A stretch of 64,000 nt of DNA from DAOUTY01 sp964453665 (GTDB lineage: Bacteria; Chloroflexota; Dehalococcoidia; SZUA-161): positions 1 to 64,000 of the forward strand of contig CAYVQT010000006.1 of assembly GCA_964453665.1 (NCBI GenBank), read 5' to 3'. The notes below the pieces were generated by a model that saw only the letters and a list, made by a program, of their open reading frames with translations, was not told the DNA's origin and searched no databases. A program made the translations under genes and the position numbers. Of this stretch, positions 25,151-33,593 are shown piece after piece (position 1 is the stretch's first letter; each line of letters starts with the position of its first letter).

Positions 25151-26626
25151 CTAGCTTTGACGTGCGATGCCGAGGTATTCACTGTACTCGACCAGGTGCC
25201 TGAGTGTTCTGACAGCCCTTTCCGGGATGGAGTAAAAATTAAGGTTGTTTTCCTTCAGCTTACTGTAGGCCCTGCCCCTCTTTGCAGCGCCGATAACCTG
25301 CGTGACGAAGAGGATGGGCTTTTGGTACTTCCTCATCAGCTCGATGGTCTTCTCCAGGTCCCGGACCTCCAAGTCCTCGATGGCTTTTTTCCGCTCCATC
25401 GCACCTTCCCTTGCCGAAGGAGGCAGCTTAATCCAATTAGGGAAGCTAGCGACCATTCCCACGCCGCCAATAATAATAATGGCATCGATGTTCTTATCCT
25501 CCAGCATCGGCCAGAGAGCATGGTAACTGACGAGGTCACCGCCCGGATCTATCGGGTTGCCGCGAGACCATCTTACCGACATAATCTTGTTCAATTTCTT
25601 CATGGTGACAGGCGAGAACGGCGGCATCTCCAGTCCTTCTCTCCTCACAACATCCGCGGCCATGACCGCCATGCCGCCACCCATCGCCAGCACTCCTACT
25701 CTTCTGCCACGCGGCAGAGGCTGGCCAAGCAACGCCACAGCTACATCGACCAGTTCGCTAAGCTCATCCACCCTGATCACTCCACACTGCTTAAACGCCG
25801 CATCAAGAACCGCATCCGACCCTGCCAGGGAAGCTGTGTGCGACTTTGCCGCTCTCACTCCTGTATCGGTGCGCCCTGACTTCATGATGACTACGGGCTT
25901 CTTCCTGGTAATCTCTTTCGCCAGCTCAAAAAAGCGCCTGCTTTCCCTGAAACCCTCGACATATCCCAGAATTACTTCCGTTTTGGCGTCATCAGCCAGA
26001 TACTCCATATAATCTTCGAAGTGCAGGTCAGCTTCATTTCCGGTGCTGACAAACTTGCTGAAGCCGATGCCCATCTGCCCTCCGTAGTTAGTAACCGACT
26101 GGCTGGAGTTACCGCTCTGGGAGATGAAGGCTACATTCCCCTTTTTCATACCGGGCAGGAACCCGACAGTGCGAACGTTGGTGTGTGTATCTATATGCCC
26201 CAGGCAATTAGGTCCGACGAGGCGCATCCCTCCCCGGCTGGCGATCCCGATGATCTCCTTCTCAAGCTTAGCCCCCTCCCCACCTATCTCCGCAAGCCCG
26301 CTGGTGATGACAATAGCAACCTTGACCCCTTTGCGGACACAGTCATGCATGACCTCAACAATGGCTTGAAAAGGCACCGTTATCACGGCAAGGTCTACCG
26401 GCCCGGGAACGTCAGCTACACTTTTATAGGCCCTGAGGCCGAGTACTTCGGCCTCCTTTTTATTTATGGCGTAGAGAGGCCTTCCGCTTCTGCTCGCCTG
26501 CAGGCGAGCGAGTATAATGTAACCCCACTTGCCAAGCTGATTGGACGCGCCGATTACCGCCACCGAACGGGGATTAAAAAGATAATCCAGCTGCTCTTTG
26601 AGACTCATACCATGCACCATTCCCAT
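25151..26626 (-). CDS. Acyl-CoA synthetase (ADP-forming), CoA-binding/ligase alpha chain
   Basis: A 491-residue protein of the NDP-forming acyl-CoA synthetase family. Domains in order: a CoA-binding Rossmann domain (PRSVAVIGASNQLGKWGY near 17-34), a succinyl-CoA-ligase-like domain (AFISQSGNSSQSV) and a second ligase domain with the phospho-His segment SHTASLAGSDAVLDAA near 270. It would make ATP from an acyl-CoA such as acetyl-CoA. The ATP-grasp beta part is not fused here, and no beta gene is nearby. The start is uncertain: Met codons 1, 3 and 7 are all possible, and the first follows directly on a palindromic repeat. Confidence 0.87.
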   Translation of the reverse strand: MGMVHGMSLKEQLDYLFNPRSVAVIGASNQLGKWGYIILARLQASRSGRPLYAINKKEAEVLGLRAYKSVADVPGPVDLAVITVPFQAIVEVMHDCVRKGVKVAIVITSGLAEIGGEGAKLEKEIIGIASRGGMRLVGPNCLGHIDTHTNVRTVGFLPGMKKGNVAFISQSGNSSQSVTNYGGQMGIGFSKFVSTGNEADLHFEDYMEYLADDAKTEVILGYVEGFRESRRFFELAKEITRKKPVVIMKSGRTDTGVRAAKSHTASLAGSDAVLDAAFKQCGVIRVDELSELVDVAVALLGQPLPRGRRVGVLAMGGGMAVMAADVVRREGLEMPPFSPVTMKKLNKIMSVRWSRGNPIDPGGDLVSYHALWPMLEDKNIDAIIIIGGVGMVASFPNWIKLPPSAREGAMERKKAIEDLEVRDLEKTIELMRKYQKPILFVTQVIGAAKRGRAYSKLKENNLNFYSIPERAVRTLRHLVEYSEYLGIARQS

Positions 26627-26654
26627 GTAGGGACACGGCGTGCCGTGCCCCTAC
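26627..26654. repeat. Dispersed palindromic repeat (GTAGGGGC family)
   Basis: A near-perfect 28-base palindrome: GTAGGGACACGGC and GCCGTGCCCCTAC around two bases. It separates gap from the acyl-CoA synthetase gene. Confidence 0.75.
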
Positions 26655-26675
26655 AATATATCCAACGTCCTTTAA

Positions 26676-27689
26676 TCAAAGGCCCTTGTTAGCGATATAA
26701 ACCGCAAGGTCACCGATGCGGCAGCTGTAAGCCCACTCGTTGTCATACCAGCTAAGCACCTTGACCATGTTGCCGCCGATGACCATAGTGCCCATACCAT
26801 CGACGATGGAGCTTGCGGGATTCTCCTTGAAGTCCACACTGACCAAAGGCTCCTCGCAGAACTCCAGAATCCCCTTCAATGAGCCCTCGGCAGCCGTGCG
26901 CAGGGCCTTGTTGACATCCTCAACCGTAACGTCCTTTTCCAGATCGGCTACAAAGTCAACCAGCGAAACTGTGGGGGTCGGCACCCTTAAGGCAAGCCCA
27001 TGTATTTTGCCCTGTAACTCGGGGATAACCACAGTCACTGCTTTAGCAGCCCCGGTGGTGGTGGGAATGATGTTCAACGCCGCTGCCCGCGCGCGGCGCA
27101 GGTCGCTATGGACCGTGTCGAGTACCACCTGATCATTAGTATAGGAGTGTATCGTGTTCATCAATCCCTTACTCACCCCAAAGCTATCGTGAAGAACCTT
27201 AACAACCGGAGCAATGCAGTTGGTGGTACAGGAGGCGTTGGAGATTATGCGATGCTTCGCCGGATCGTACCGTCCCTCGTTGACTCCGAGGACGATAGTG
27301 ATATCCTCCTCCTTCGCCGGAGCAGTGATGAGTACCTTCTTGGCCCCTCCCTCGAGATGCCCGGCGGCTTTGGGCCCCGCCGTGAACAGGCCCGTAGACT
27401 CCACAACTATCTCGACGCCGAAATCCCGCCAGGGAATCTTGGACGGATCCCGCTCGGCTATGACCCTCACCTTCTTGCCATCGATGATTATCGAGTCCTC
27501 GGTAGCTTCCACTTTGCCCGGATAGCGTCCGTAGTTACTGTCGTACTTGAACAGGTGGGCGTTGGTCTCGGTGCTCGTCAGGTCGTTGACCACCACAACC
27601 TCCAGCTCATTGGGGTGCTGGTCGTTCATCGCCTTCAGTACCTGCCTGCCGATCCGGCCAAAACCATTGATTCCGATCTTGGGCGCCAT
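26676..27689 (-). CDS. gap: Glyceraldehyde-3-phosphate dehydrogenase, type I
   Basis: The 337-residue enzyme has the NAD-binding start KIGINGFGRIGRQVL, an NDL sequence at the adenosine pocket (Asp there favours NAD over NADP), and the active site SNASCTTNCIAP with its catalytic Cys near residue 153. It oxidises glyceraldehyde 3-phosphate to 1,3-bisphosphoglycerate, or runs in reverse for gluconeogenesis. AGGAGG sits seven bases ahead of the ATG. Eno is two genes upstream, so this minus-strand run combines lower-glycolysis enzymes. Confidence 0.95.
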   Translation of the reverse strand: MAPKIGINGFGRIGRQVLKAMNDQHPNELEVVVVNDLTSTETNAHLFKYDSNYGRYPGKVEATEDSIIIDGKKVRVIAERDPSKIPWRDFGVEIVVESTGLFTAGPKAAGHLEGGAKKVLITAPAKEEDITIVLGVNEGRYDPAKHRIISNASCTTNCIAPVVKVLHDSFGVSKGLMNTIHSYTNDQVVLDTVHSDLRRARAAALNIIPTTTGAAKAVTVVIPELQGKIHGLALRVPTPTVSLVDFVADLEKDVTVEDVNKALRTAAEGSLKGILEFCEEPLVSVDFKENPASSIVDGMGTMVIGGNMVKVLSWYDNEWAYSCRIGDLAVYIANKGL

Positions 27690-27728
27690 CTTAGTACCTC
27701 CTGTATTATTTATTTTTACGTACGCTGC

Positions 27729-28808
27729 TTACTTTCCAGCCCTGGCTGATGCTCCACTTGTCGCCGCCGACCGCCTTTTCAGCATGTCGATAAAAGCCTC
27801 AACCCTCGTTCTTAGGTGTTGATTGAGCACGAAGTCGTTGTTGCCCTCCAGAGTCAACACAGGCACGTCTATCGCACTACGAAATACGATGTCTCCTATC
27901 CCCCGGTGACAAAATGCCTGGACATAATGGATAACGCCATCCACGCGCCTCCGTCGCAGCTGGCCGACGATATCATCGACACGGCCGTATATGGAGTAAG
28001 GATATGTGTAGCTGTAGTACTGTTCGGCTAGAGAACGGCGAGGGTCGGGCATTGCAAACTGACGCTGCACCTCGTTGAAGACGACTCTGGCCCCATTACG
28101 CTCGATATACTGGTAAAGATCGCCGGGGAATACCGGGGGCACGCCGATAAATGCCAGCCGGAGGAGCTCATCGGGATAGGGCTCCCGTTTTCCGGCTTCT
28201 TTCAGGAATTCGCCCAGACGGCGCTCGTATTCCATATAGTCTCCATTAAAATCCGAGGCAGTGACCAGTGACAGATGATTCTCCAGGCCGCTCACAACCC
28301 CTTCCCTCCAGGTTAAATCATCAACCTTCAGGGCAAGCCGCCTTGCCTCATCCAGCTCTGTCCTCACCTCCTCTGCCCTTGCCAGAGTCGTACCCAGCCT
28401 CCCTGCCAGTGTCTCCAGCGCACGTTGCATCAGGCCGATATCGGGCTGATCGGGATAGGCAAAGGGTATGACCTCAAGCCCCCTCAGCTTGAGCACCTCC
28501 ATTAGCATGACAGTATTGGAGCAGTCGCCGCTGGTGACACATAAGACAGTCTCGATGCCATGCTCCATACAAACTCCGTAGATACCCTTAATCCAGGTAC
28601 AGCAGTTCTGAGGGAAACCGGCCCTCTCCGCGATATTCACCAGGTGTTCCCGGTCAGCGCTACTTATGAAAATGTTATTCAGGTCAAGAGGCGTATAGCC
28701 TGCCGCCATCAAGACCTCTATAGGGACAGTGGTGGTTATGCCGATTTTTTTAGCCACCTGGTTTGCCTCCTCCTCGCTTCCCCGCTCGCTGTGGATGTTA
28801 TTATCCAC
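27729..28808 (-). CDS. 2-hydroxyacyl-CoA dehydratase (HgdB/FldC-like) family protein
   Basis: A 359-residue protein with the family start KIGITTTVPIEVLMAAGY (residues 21-38), Cys residues in QNCCTWIKG and TSGDCSNT, and a C-terminal TLEGNNDFVLNQHLRTRVEAF like the D-component of 2-hydroxyacyl-CoA dehydratases and BcrC/BzdO proteins. Those proteins bind a [4Fe-4S] cluster and need an ATPase activator, which is not in this window. The start is GTG at 28808. It lies between eno and gap, which suggests a shared transcript more than a shared pathway. The real substrate is unknown. Confidence 0.75.
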   Translation of the reverse strand: MDNNIHSERGSEEEANQVAKKIGITTTVPIEVLMAAGYTPLDLNNIFISSADREHLVNIAERAGFPQNCCTWIKGIYGVCMEHGIETVLCVTSGDCSNTVMLMEVLKLRGLEVIPFAYPDQPDIGLMQRALETLAGRLGTTLARAEEVRTELDEARRLALKVDDLTWREGVVSGLENHLSLVTASDFNGDYMEYERRLGEFLKEAGKREPYPDELLRLAFIGVPPVFPGDLYQYIERNGARVVFNEVQRQFAMPDPRRSLAEQYYSYTYPYSIYGRVDDIVGQLRRRRVDGVIHYVQAFCHRGIGDIVFRSAIDVPVLTLEGNNDFVLNQHLRTRVEAFIDMLKRRSAATSGASARAGK

Positions 28809-28844
28809 AGCCTTTATGCTACCCCTTTGTACAGGGGGAATTAC

Positions 28845-30131
28845 TTACCTCTTCAAGCTATGAAACGCTTCCATCCCTGCATATCTGGCCTTTTCGCCCA
28901 GTTCCTCCTCGATCCTGAGGAGGCGGTTGTATTTGGCGACGCGTTCCGAGCGGCAGGGCGCTCCGGACTTGATCTGCCCCGTGTTCATGGCAACCGCAAG
29001 GTCGCTTATGGTAACGTCTTCGGTCTCACCGGAGCGGTGGCTTATGACAGAAGTCCATCCCGCTTTCTTCGCCATCTCTATAACGGCAAGCGTTTCAGTA
29101 AGAGTGCCTATCTGGTTCAGCTTGATAAGAATCGAGTTCGACGACCGCTCAGCGATACCTCGACTGAGCCTCTCTCTGTTGGTGGTATAGAGGTCATCTC
29201 CGACAATCTGAACCTTGCTACCTAGCTTCTCGTTGAGCAGCCTCCACCCCTCCCAGTCATCTTCCGCCATACCATCCTCGATGCTGATAATGGGATATGC
29301 GGAGCCAAGGTCGCTATAGTACCCAACCATCTCAGCGCTGGTGAAGGATATACCCTCTTTTGCGAGGATGTATCTGCCGTTATCATAAAACTCGCTCGAT
29401 GCAGGGTCAAGGGCGACAAAGCACTGCTCACCCGCACGGTAGCCAGCTTCCTCGATAGCATCCAGAATCACCTCCACCGCCTCCCTGTTCGTGGCCAGGC
29501 TGGGAGCAAAACCTCCCTCATCGCCGACAGATGTGTTCGCTCCCCTTGACTTGAGCACTCTCTTCAGTGACTGGTAGACCTCGGCACCCATCTGCATGGC
29601 TTGAGCAAAGCTGTGCGCCCCCACCGGCATTACCATGAATTCCTGCAAGTCCACCGAATCCTCGGCATGCCTGCCACCGTTTAGAATGTTCATCATAGGC
29701 ACCGGCAGGACATAAGCACCCTCACCACCGAGGTAGCGATACAGCGGCACCGCCTGAGATCTGGCGGCAGCGTGAGCCACGGCGAGGGATACCCCCAGAA
29801 TGGCATTGGCACCCAGCTTCGACTTGTTCGACGTGCCATCAAGCTCTATCATCCTCCGGTCGATCGCCGCCTGGTCCAGCGCAGACATACCCGCCACTGC
29901 GGGCGCTATTTTCTCCCTGATATTCGCTATCGCCTTCAGCACGCTCTTGCCCTGATACTGAGAAGGGTCGTTGTCCCGCAGCTCCACTGCCTCATGGCTG
30001 CCCGTACTCGCTCCAGAGGGTACCGCAGCCCTCCCGACAGTTCCATCGGCCAGTTCCGCCTCAACCTCCACCGTCGGGTTTCCCCTGGAGTCAAGTATCT
30101 GCCTTCCCCTGATGTCCTTGATAGCGCTCAT
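28845..30131 (-). CDS. eno: Enolase
   Basis: The 428-residue enzyme is nearly complete to family length and converts 2-phosphoglycerate to phosphoenolpyruvate. Signature segments are GRQILDSRGNPTVEVEA near residue 8, IEDGMAEDDW with metal-binding acids, ILIKLNQIGTLTET with the catalytic Lys, and SHRSGETEDVTISDLAV. It starts two bases after the stop of the LOG-like gene, so the two are translationally coupled. Confidence 0.96.
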   Translation of the reverse strand: MSAIKDIRGRQILDSRGNPTVEVEAELADGTVGRAAVPSGASTGSHEAVELRDNDPSQYQGKSVLKAIANIREKIAPAVAGMSALDQAAIDRRMIELDGTSNKSKLGANAILGVSLAVAHAAARSQAVPLYRYLGGEGAYVLPVPMMNILNGGRHAEDSVDLQEFMVMPVGAHSFAQAMQMGAEVYQSLKRVLKSRGANTSVGDEGGFAPSLATNREAVEVILDAIEEAGYRAGEQCFVALDPASSEFYDNGRYILAKEGISFTSAEMVGYYSDLGSAYPIISIEDGMAEDDWEGWRLLNEKLGSKVQIVGDDLYTTNRERLSRGIAERSSNSILIKLNQIGTLTETLAVIEMAKKAGWTSVISHRSGETEDVTISDLAVAMNTGQIKSGAPCRSERVAKYNRLLRIEEELGEKARYAGMEAFHSLKR

Positions 30132-30132
30132 T

Positions 30133-30612
30133 TCAGTGCACTCCCCTGCCCTTAATTGCGGCCAGTGCCTTGTCCACTGCGTCCCCGGCGTTCTCAGCGA
30201 TGATCATCGAGCCGTCAAGCTGCCCCCGCCTGGAGAGCTCCCATGTGTTTAAGCCAACGACAGGGATTTTATTGCGCAGAGCATAAGCAACCTCGGATAG
30301 TGTACCGTACTCACCGCCGATGGCGATCACCGCCTGACCCGAGCAGACCACAATAACGTTTCGCGCCTCGCCGATAGTGGTAACTATGGGAATATCCACA
30401 TAGGGATTGGCATCTTCGCGCCTGGTTCCAGGAAGGATACCCACAGTCCTCCCGCCAGCTTGATGCGCTCCCCTGCATGCAGCAGCCATCACCCCGGTCA
30501 GGCCGCCGCAAATCAATGTCACTCCCCTCCTGGCAAGCTCAGCTCCTACCTCTTCCGCCAGCTCAGACTCACGCCGCGAACACCGGCTACCGCCTATTAC
30601 CGAAACAAACAA
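30133..30612 (-). CDS. TIGR00725/LOG-like nucleotide-binding protein
   Basis: A 159-residue Rossmann-type protein with VSVIGGSRC at the start, CGGLTGVMAAACRGAHQAGG near 35-54 and AIGGEYGTLSEVAYAL near 97-112, which correspond to the sugar-phosphate and PGGxGTxxE loops of the SLOG superfamily. The latter is varied (GGEYGTLSE), so nucleotide hydrolysis is likely but not certain. The start is TTG with AAAGGAG five bases upstream. Physiological substrate unknown; coupled to eno. Confidence 0.78.
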   Translation of the reverse strand: MFVSVIGGSRCSRRESELAEEVGAELARRGVTLICGGLTGVMAAACRGAHQAGGRTVGILPGTRREDANPYVDIPIVTTIGEARNVIVVCSGQAVIAIGGEYGTLSEVAYALRNKIPVVGLNTWELSRRGQLDGSMIIAENAGDAVDKALAAIKGRGVH

Positions 30613-30640
30613 TTACTCTCCTTTAAAGTAAAACTAAAAT

Positions 30641-30666
30641 AGCCCAGAGGATAAATCAACTGGGCT
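30641..30666 (-). terminator. Rho-independent terminator after the Xer recombinase gene
   Basis: On the minus strand AGCCCAG pairs with CTGGGCT across 12 bases, followed by a T-rich ATTTTAGTTTTA. It separates the Xer gene from the LOG-like/eno transcript. Confidence 0.55.
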
Positions 30667-30760
30667 TGCCAAATCGCTATTATTCGATCAATCTTTTAGC
30701 CGCTATATCGCGGACTGATGTCGACACTTTGATCTCAGTGCTTTTGCTCACCTGAAGAAT

Positions 30761-31675
30761 CTACTCCGCGCGGGGGTGGGCACTATTATAGACCCGACGC
30801 ATGCGCTCGGTTGTGAGATGGGTATAAATCTGTGTGGTGGAGATATTGGCGTGACCCAGAAGCTCCTGGAGCTCCCTGAGGTTCATCTTGCCGCTATGCA
30901 GCAAATGGGTCGCTATGCTGTGGCGCAATACGTGGGGTGTGAGCTCCATAGTTATATTGGCCTTTTTAGCGTACCCCTTTAAGATAAGCCAGAACCCCTG
31001 CCTGGTGAGCCTCTGCCCCCGCCGGTTGAGGAATAGCGCTGTCTCACCGGTTGCGCCCAGGAGACGAGCACGACCGTCATCAACATAGCTCTTAACCGCC
31101 TTGATCGCTTTATTATGGATGGGGATAAGCCGCTCCTTAGACCCCTTGCCGAAACACCTTACGTATCCTGCTCTCAGATTCACATCGCGCACATTAAGTG
31201 ACACCAGTTCAGTCACCCTCATCCCGGTGGCATAAATCAGTTCCAGCATAGCCTTGTCCCGTTTAGCCTCCGGGGTGGAAAGCTTACCGGACTGCTCCAA
31301 GAGTCTCTCGACCTCTTCAACAGAAATCGCTCTGGGCAGGGACTTACCAACCTTGGGGCCGGTTATGCCCTCGGCCGGGTTCTTCTCCAGCGTTCCTTCG
31401 GAGACAAGGAAGTTAAAGAAAGATTTAACCGCAGCCACCTTTCGCGCCATCGTTGCCGGGGCATAGCTCCGCTCCTTGAGATTGACCATATAGTTAAGCA
31501 GCAAAGAGCGATCAACCGATGCCCAGCTTACCTCAGGCCCATCGTCCTTGGAACTTCGCTCACGTATAAACGCGGCGAACTGGTTGAGGTCGTTTTTATA
31601 TGCCTCGAGTGTGTTGTTGGAAAAACCCTTTTCTATAGAGAGAGCTGAAAGAAAGCTTGTAATCGCCCCATCCAT
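30761..31675 (-). CDS. Tyrosine recombinase of the XerC/XerD family
   Basis: A 304-residue site-specific recombinase. The N-terminal SAM-like core-binding domain starts at FLSALSIEKGFSNNTL. The catalytic domain shows YATGMRVTELVSL (Arg), LTPHVLRHSIATHLL (His-x-x-Arg) and GHANISTTQIYTHL (His and nucleophilic Tyr). Such enzymes resolve chromosome dimers. GGAGGA six bases ahead of the ATG at 31675 favours this start over the longer frame. It is downstream of the citrate-synthase-like gene with a gap of only 26 bases. XerC versus XerD cannot be settled. Confidence 0.88.
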   Translation of the reverse strand: MDGAITSFLSALSIEKGFSNNTLEAYKNDLNQFAAFIRERSSKDDGPEVSWASVDRSLLLNYMVNLKERSYAPATMARKVAAVKSFFNFLVSEGTLEKNPAEGITGPKVGKSLPRAISVEEVERLLEQSGKLSTPEAKRDKAMLELIYATGMRVTELVSLNVRDVNLRAGYVRCFGKGSKERLIPIHNKAIKAVKSYVDDGRARLLGATGETALFLNRRGQRLTRQGFWLILKGYAKKANITMELTPHVLRHSIATHLLHSGKMNLRELQELLGHANISTTQIYTHLTTERMRRVYNSAHPRAE

Positions 31676-31701
31676 CTCATTCCTCCGATTTATGAAATGC
31701 A

Positions 31702-32886
31702 CTAGCCCGATATTTTCAAAGGGGGCAAGTTAAAACATCCTTCCTTGCACACCTCTAAATAGATAAGAGCCAACTCTTTGCTGAATAGCGCCCGCTTCCG
31801 CTTAACAGCCAGGGCTCGAGCGCGTGCCAGGATCTCGCGAACTGATTCATCATCGAGTTCAATCCCGAACTCGCTGGCGAATTTATAACGAATAGCATTA
31901 GATCCGCTGTGCTTGCCAACCACAATCCGCCGCTCCAGGCCCACCTCTTCAGGAGAAAAGGCCTCATATGTGGCCGGATGCTTAAGCACCCCATCAGCAT
32001 GCATGCCCGATTCATGGGCAAAGATATTGTCCCCGATAATCGCCATGCTGACCGGCAAGGGCCGCCTGGCGGCCCCAGCTACAAACCGGGAAATAGCACG
32101 AAGTCGTGTAGTATCGATGCCGAGATCGATTTTCTCGACCTGCTTCAGCGCCATTACCACTTCGGCGAGGCTTGCGTTGCCCGCCCTTTCACCCAAGCCA
32201 TTGACCGTGGTATTCACATATCTGGCGCCTGCCTTAATACCCGCCAGTGCGTTAGCGGTAGCCATACCAAAGTCGTTATGAGTATGCATCTCGATATCGA
32301 TGCCAACATCTTCGATCAAGCGGTGGACTGATTCATAGGTTCTGAAAGGCTCCAGGACGCCAACCGTGTCACAATACCGCAGGCGGTCGGCACCGGCCTC
32401 CCTGGCATTCTGAGCGAAGTAGAGAAGAAAATCAGGGGAAGCCCTCGAGGCATCCTCAGCGTTAACCGAGACATACAGGTCATGTCGTTTGGCGTATCTG
32501 GCTGCCTTTCTAACGCTCTCCAGCACCCATTCCCGGCTCTGCCCGAGCCTGCGTTCTATGTGCATATCCGACACAGGAATACTAATGGCAACCGCCTGGC
32601 TTCCACACCTCAGCGATGCATCGATATCTGAGATAACAGCCCGATTCCAAGTAAGGATTCTTGCCCGCAGCCCCAGAGCGATGATGCTGATGATGGCCTC
32701 CTTCTCATCGCCCCCCATAGCGGGGATGCCTGCCTCGATCTCATGTACCCCAATCTCATCGAGCATCCGGGCAATGTGCACCTTCTCCTCGTTGGTGAAC
32801 ACCACCCCCGGCGTCTGCTCCCCATCTCTCAGAGTGGTATCATCAATAAATAGATTCAATCCACCCCCAGGAATGCACTTTTTCAC
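31702..32886 (-). CDS. Homocitrate/Re-citrate synthase family enzyme (NifV-like)
   Basis: A 394-residue acyltransferase of the DRE-TIM metallolyase family. DDTTLRDGEQTPGVVF carries the Arg-Asp-Gly metal and substrate site; HTHNDFGMATANALAG and NTTVNGLGERAGNASL give the metal-binding His residues; FAHESGMHADGVL follows. It lacks the LeuA C-terminal leucine-sensing domain. Enzymes of this size can be homocitrate synthase or the Re-citrate synthase known in Dehalococcoides and Clostridium kluyveri; no nif or lysine genes are near, which favours citrate. The start is uncertain: upstream TTG/ATG codons sit inside a promoter (32921-32949), so GTG 32886 or TTG 32859 are likelier. Confidence 0.8.
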   Translation of the reverse strand: MKKCIPGGGLNLFIDDTTLRDGEQTPGVVFTNEEKVHIARMLDEIGVHEIEAGIPAMGGDEKEAIISIIALGLRARILTWNRAVISDIDASLRCGSQAVAISIPVSDMHIERRLGQSREWVLESVRKAARYAKRHDLYVSVNAEDASRASPDFLLYFAQNAREAGADRLRYCDTVGVLEPFRTYESVHRLIEDVGIDIEMHTHNDFGMATANALAGIKAGARYVNTTVNGLGERAGNASLAEVVMALKQVEKIDLGIDTTRLRAISRFVAGAARRPLPVSMAIIGDNIFAHESGMHADGVLKHPATYEAFSPEEVGLERRIVVGKHSGSNAIRYKFASEFGIELDDESVREILARARALAVKRKRALFSKELALIYLEVCKEGCFNLPPLKISG

Positions 32887-32920
32887 GTGTATACAGTAGT
32901 AATCAGGGCAAAGCTTTCTA

Positions 32921-32949
32921 AACATAACACAATATATTGGGGTGGTCAA
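32921..32949 (-). promoter_or_regulatory. Predicted promoter of the citrate-synthase-like gene
   Basis: Minus-strand TTGACC (32949-32944), 17-base spacer, TATGTT (32926-32921). The TTG of the -35 element looks like an in-frame start but is probably not one. Confidence 0.55.
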
Positions 32950-32971
32950 GGGGAAAAATCGGGGGGTTCTC

Positions 32972-33000
32972 TTGCAAACAGGTGTAGCTTCTCTTATACT
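32972..33000 (+). promoter_or_regulatory. Predicted promoter of the AT-rich membrane protein gene
   Basis: TTGCAA (32972-32977), 17-base spacer, TATACT (32995-33000). The ATG at 33009 is only eight bases further, so the message could be leaderless. Confidence 0.5.
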
Positions 33001-33008
33001 TCGCTACG

Positions 33009-33593
33009 ATGCGAACCTCAACTTGGTTAAGCCTCTGGTTTTTGGGGGTGGGTATTTTGATTAGCCACTTCATTGTAGAAAACCCCCTACTTGTAATTGG
33101 CAGTTTAATAATGGCTGTTAGCACAATAGGGCTTATATACAACTATCGCTCTATTGTGATTGGTTATCCTATAAGAAGGTTAACAAACATAATACCAGAA
33201 CGGATGGGAATGTTATTAACCACACAGGATTCCTTTGCTGATAATCTGGATATGCAAGTAACCAGTTCTAATATTGTGGCTGTAGAAAGGGAAAAACATT
33301 TTGGATTCTCAATAGAGTTATCCTTGACCGTTATTACTCCACCAGTGAAGATAACCGATTTGTATTTGCTCGTAGGTAACGAAGTTATAGAGCCGGTTGG
33401 TCAAATTTTACCATTTGAACTTAAGCAGAAAACAGAACAACATACATTCAGGTTCGAAGTGTCTCATGTCATAGCCAGAGAAGCCACTATTCGGTTTAAT
33501 TGGTATGAAGTGAGAATTTACGCTTCAATCAGGGGGCATAGGAGAGAGTTTTGTTCAGGAAAATTCATAATTCCCTCGTCTTCCTCGTTATGA
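33009..33593 (+). CDS. Hypothetical two-helix membrane protein
   Basis: The 194-residue protein starts with two hydrophobic helices (about 5-20 and 26-44, LLVIGSLIMAVSTIGLIYNY) and then a soluble part rich in beta-type residues (IELSLTVITPPVKITDLYLLV). No family is recognised. Its base composition is richer in A and T than its neighbours, which suggests a recent arrival. It is divergent from the citrate-synthase-like gene; the two predicted promoters are back to back. Confidence 0.6.
   Translation: MRTSTWLSLWFLGVGILISHFIVENPLLVIGSLIMAVSTIGLIYNYRSIVIGYPIRRLTNIIPERMGMLLTTQDSFADNLDMQVTSSNIVAVEREKHFGFSIELSLTVITPPVKITDLYLLVGNEVIEPVGQILPFELKQKTEQHTFRFEVSHVIAREATIRFNWYEVRIYASIRGHRREFCSGKFIIPSSSSL

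Noticed and set aside
25148..26692. Long plus-strand frames opposite the acyl-CoA synthetase gene
   Set aside because: The minus-strand protein has full family motifs; the plus frames are rich in His/Arg and show none.
27108..29225. Plus-strand frames over gap, the dehydratase-like gene and eno
   Set aside because: They mirror conserved enzymes on the other strand.
31702..32949. Full-length reading of the citrate-synthase-like frame from TTG 32949
   Set aside because: The first 21 residues do not resemble the family and the TTG is in a promoter -35 element.
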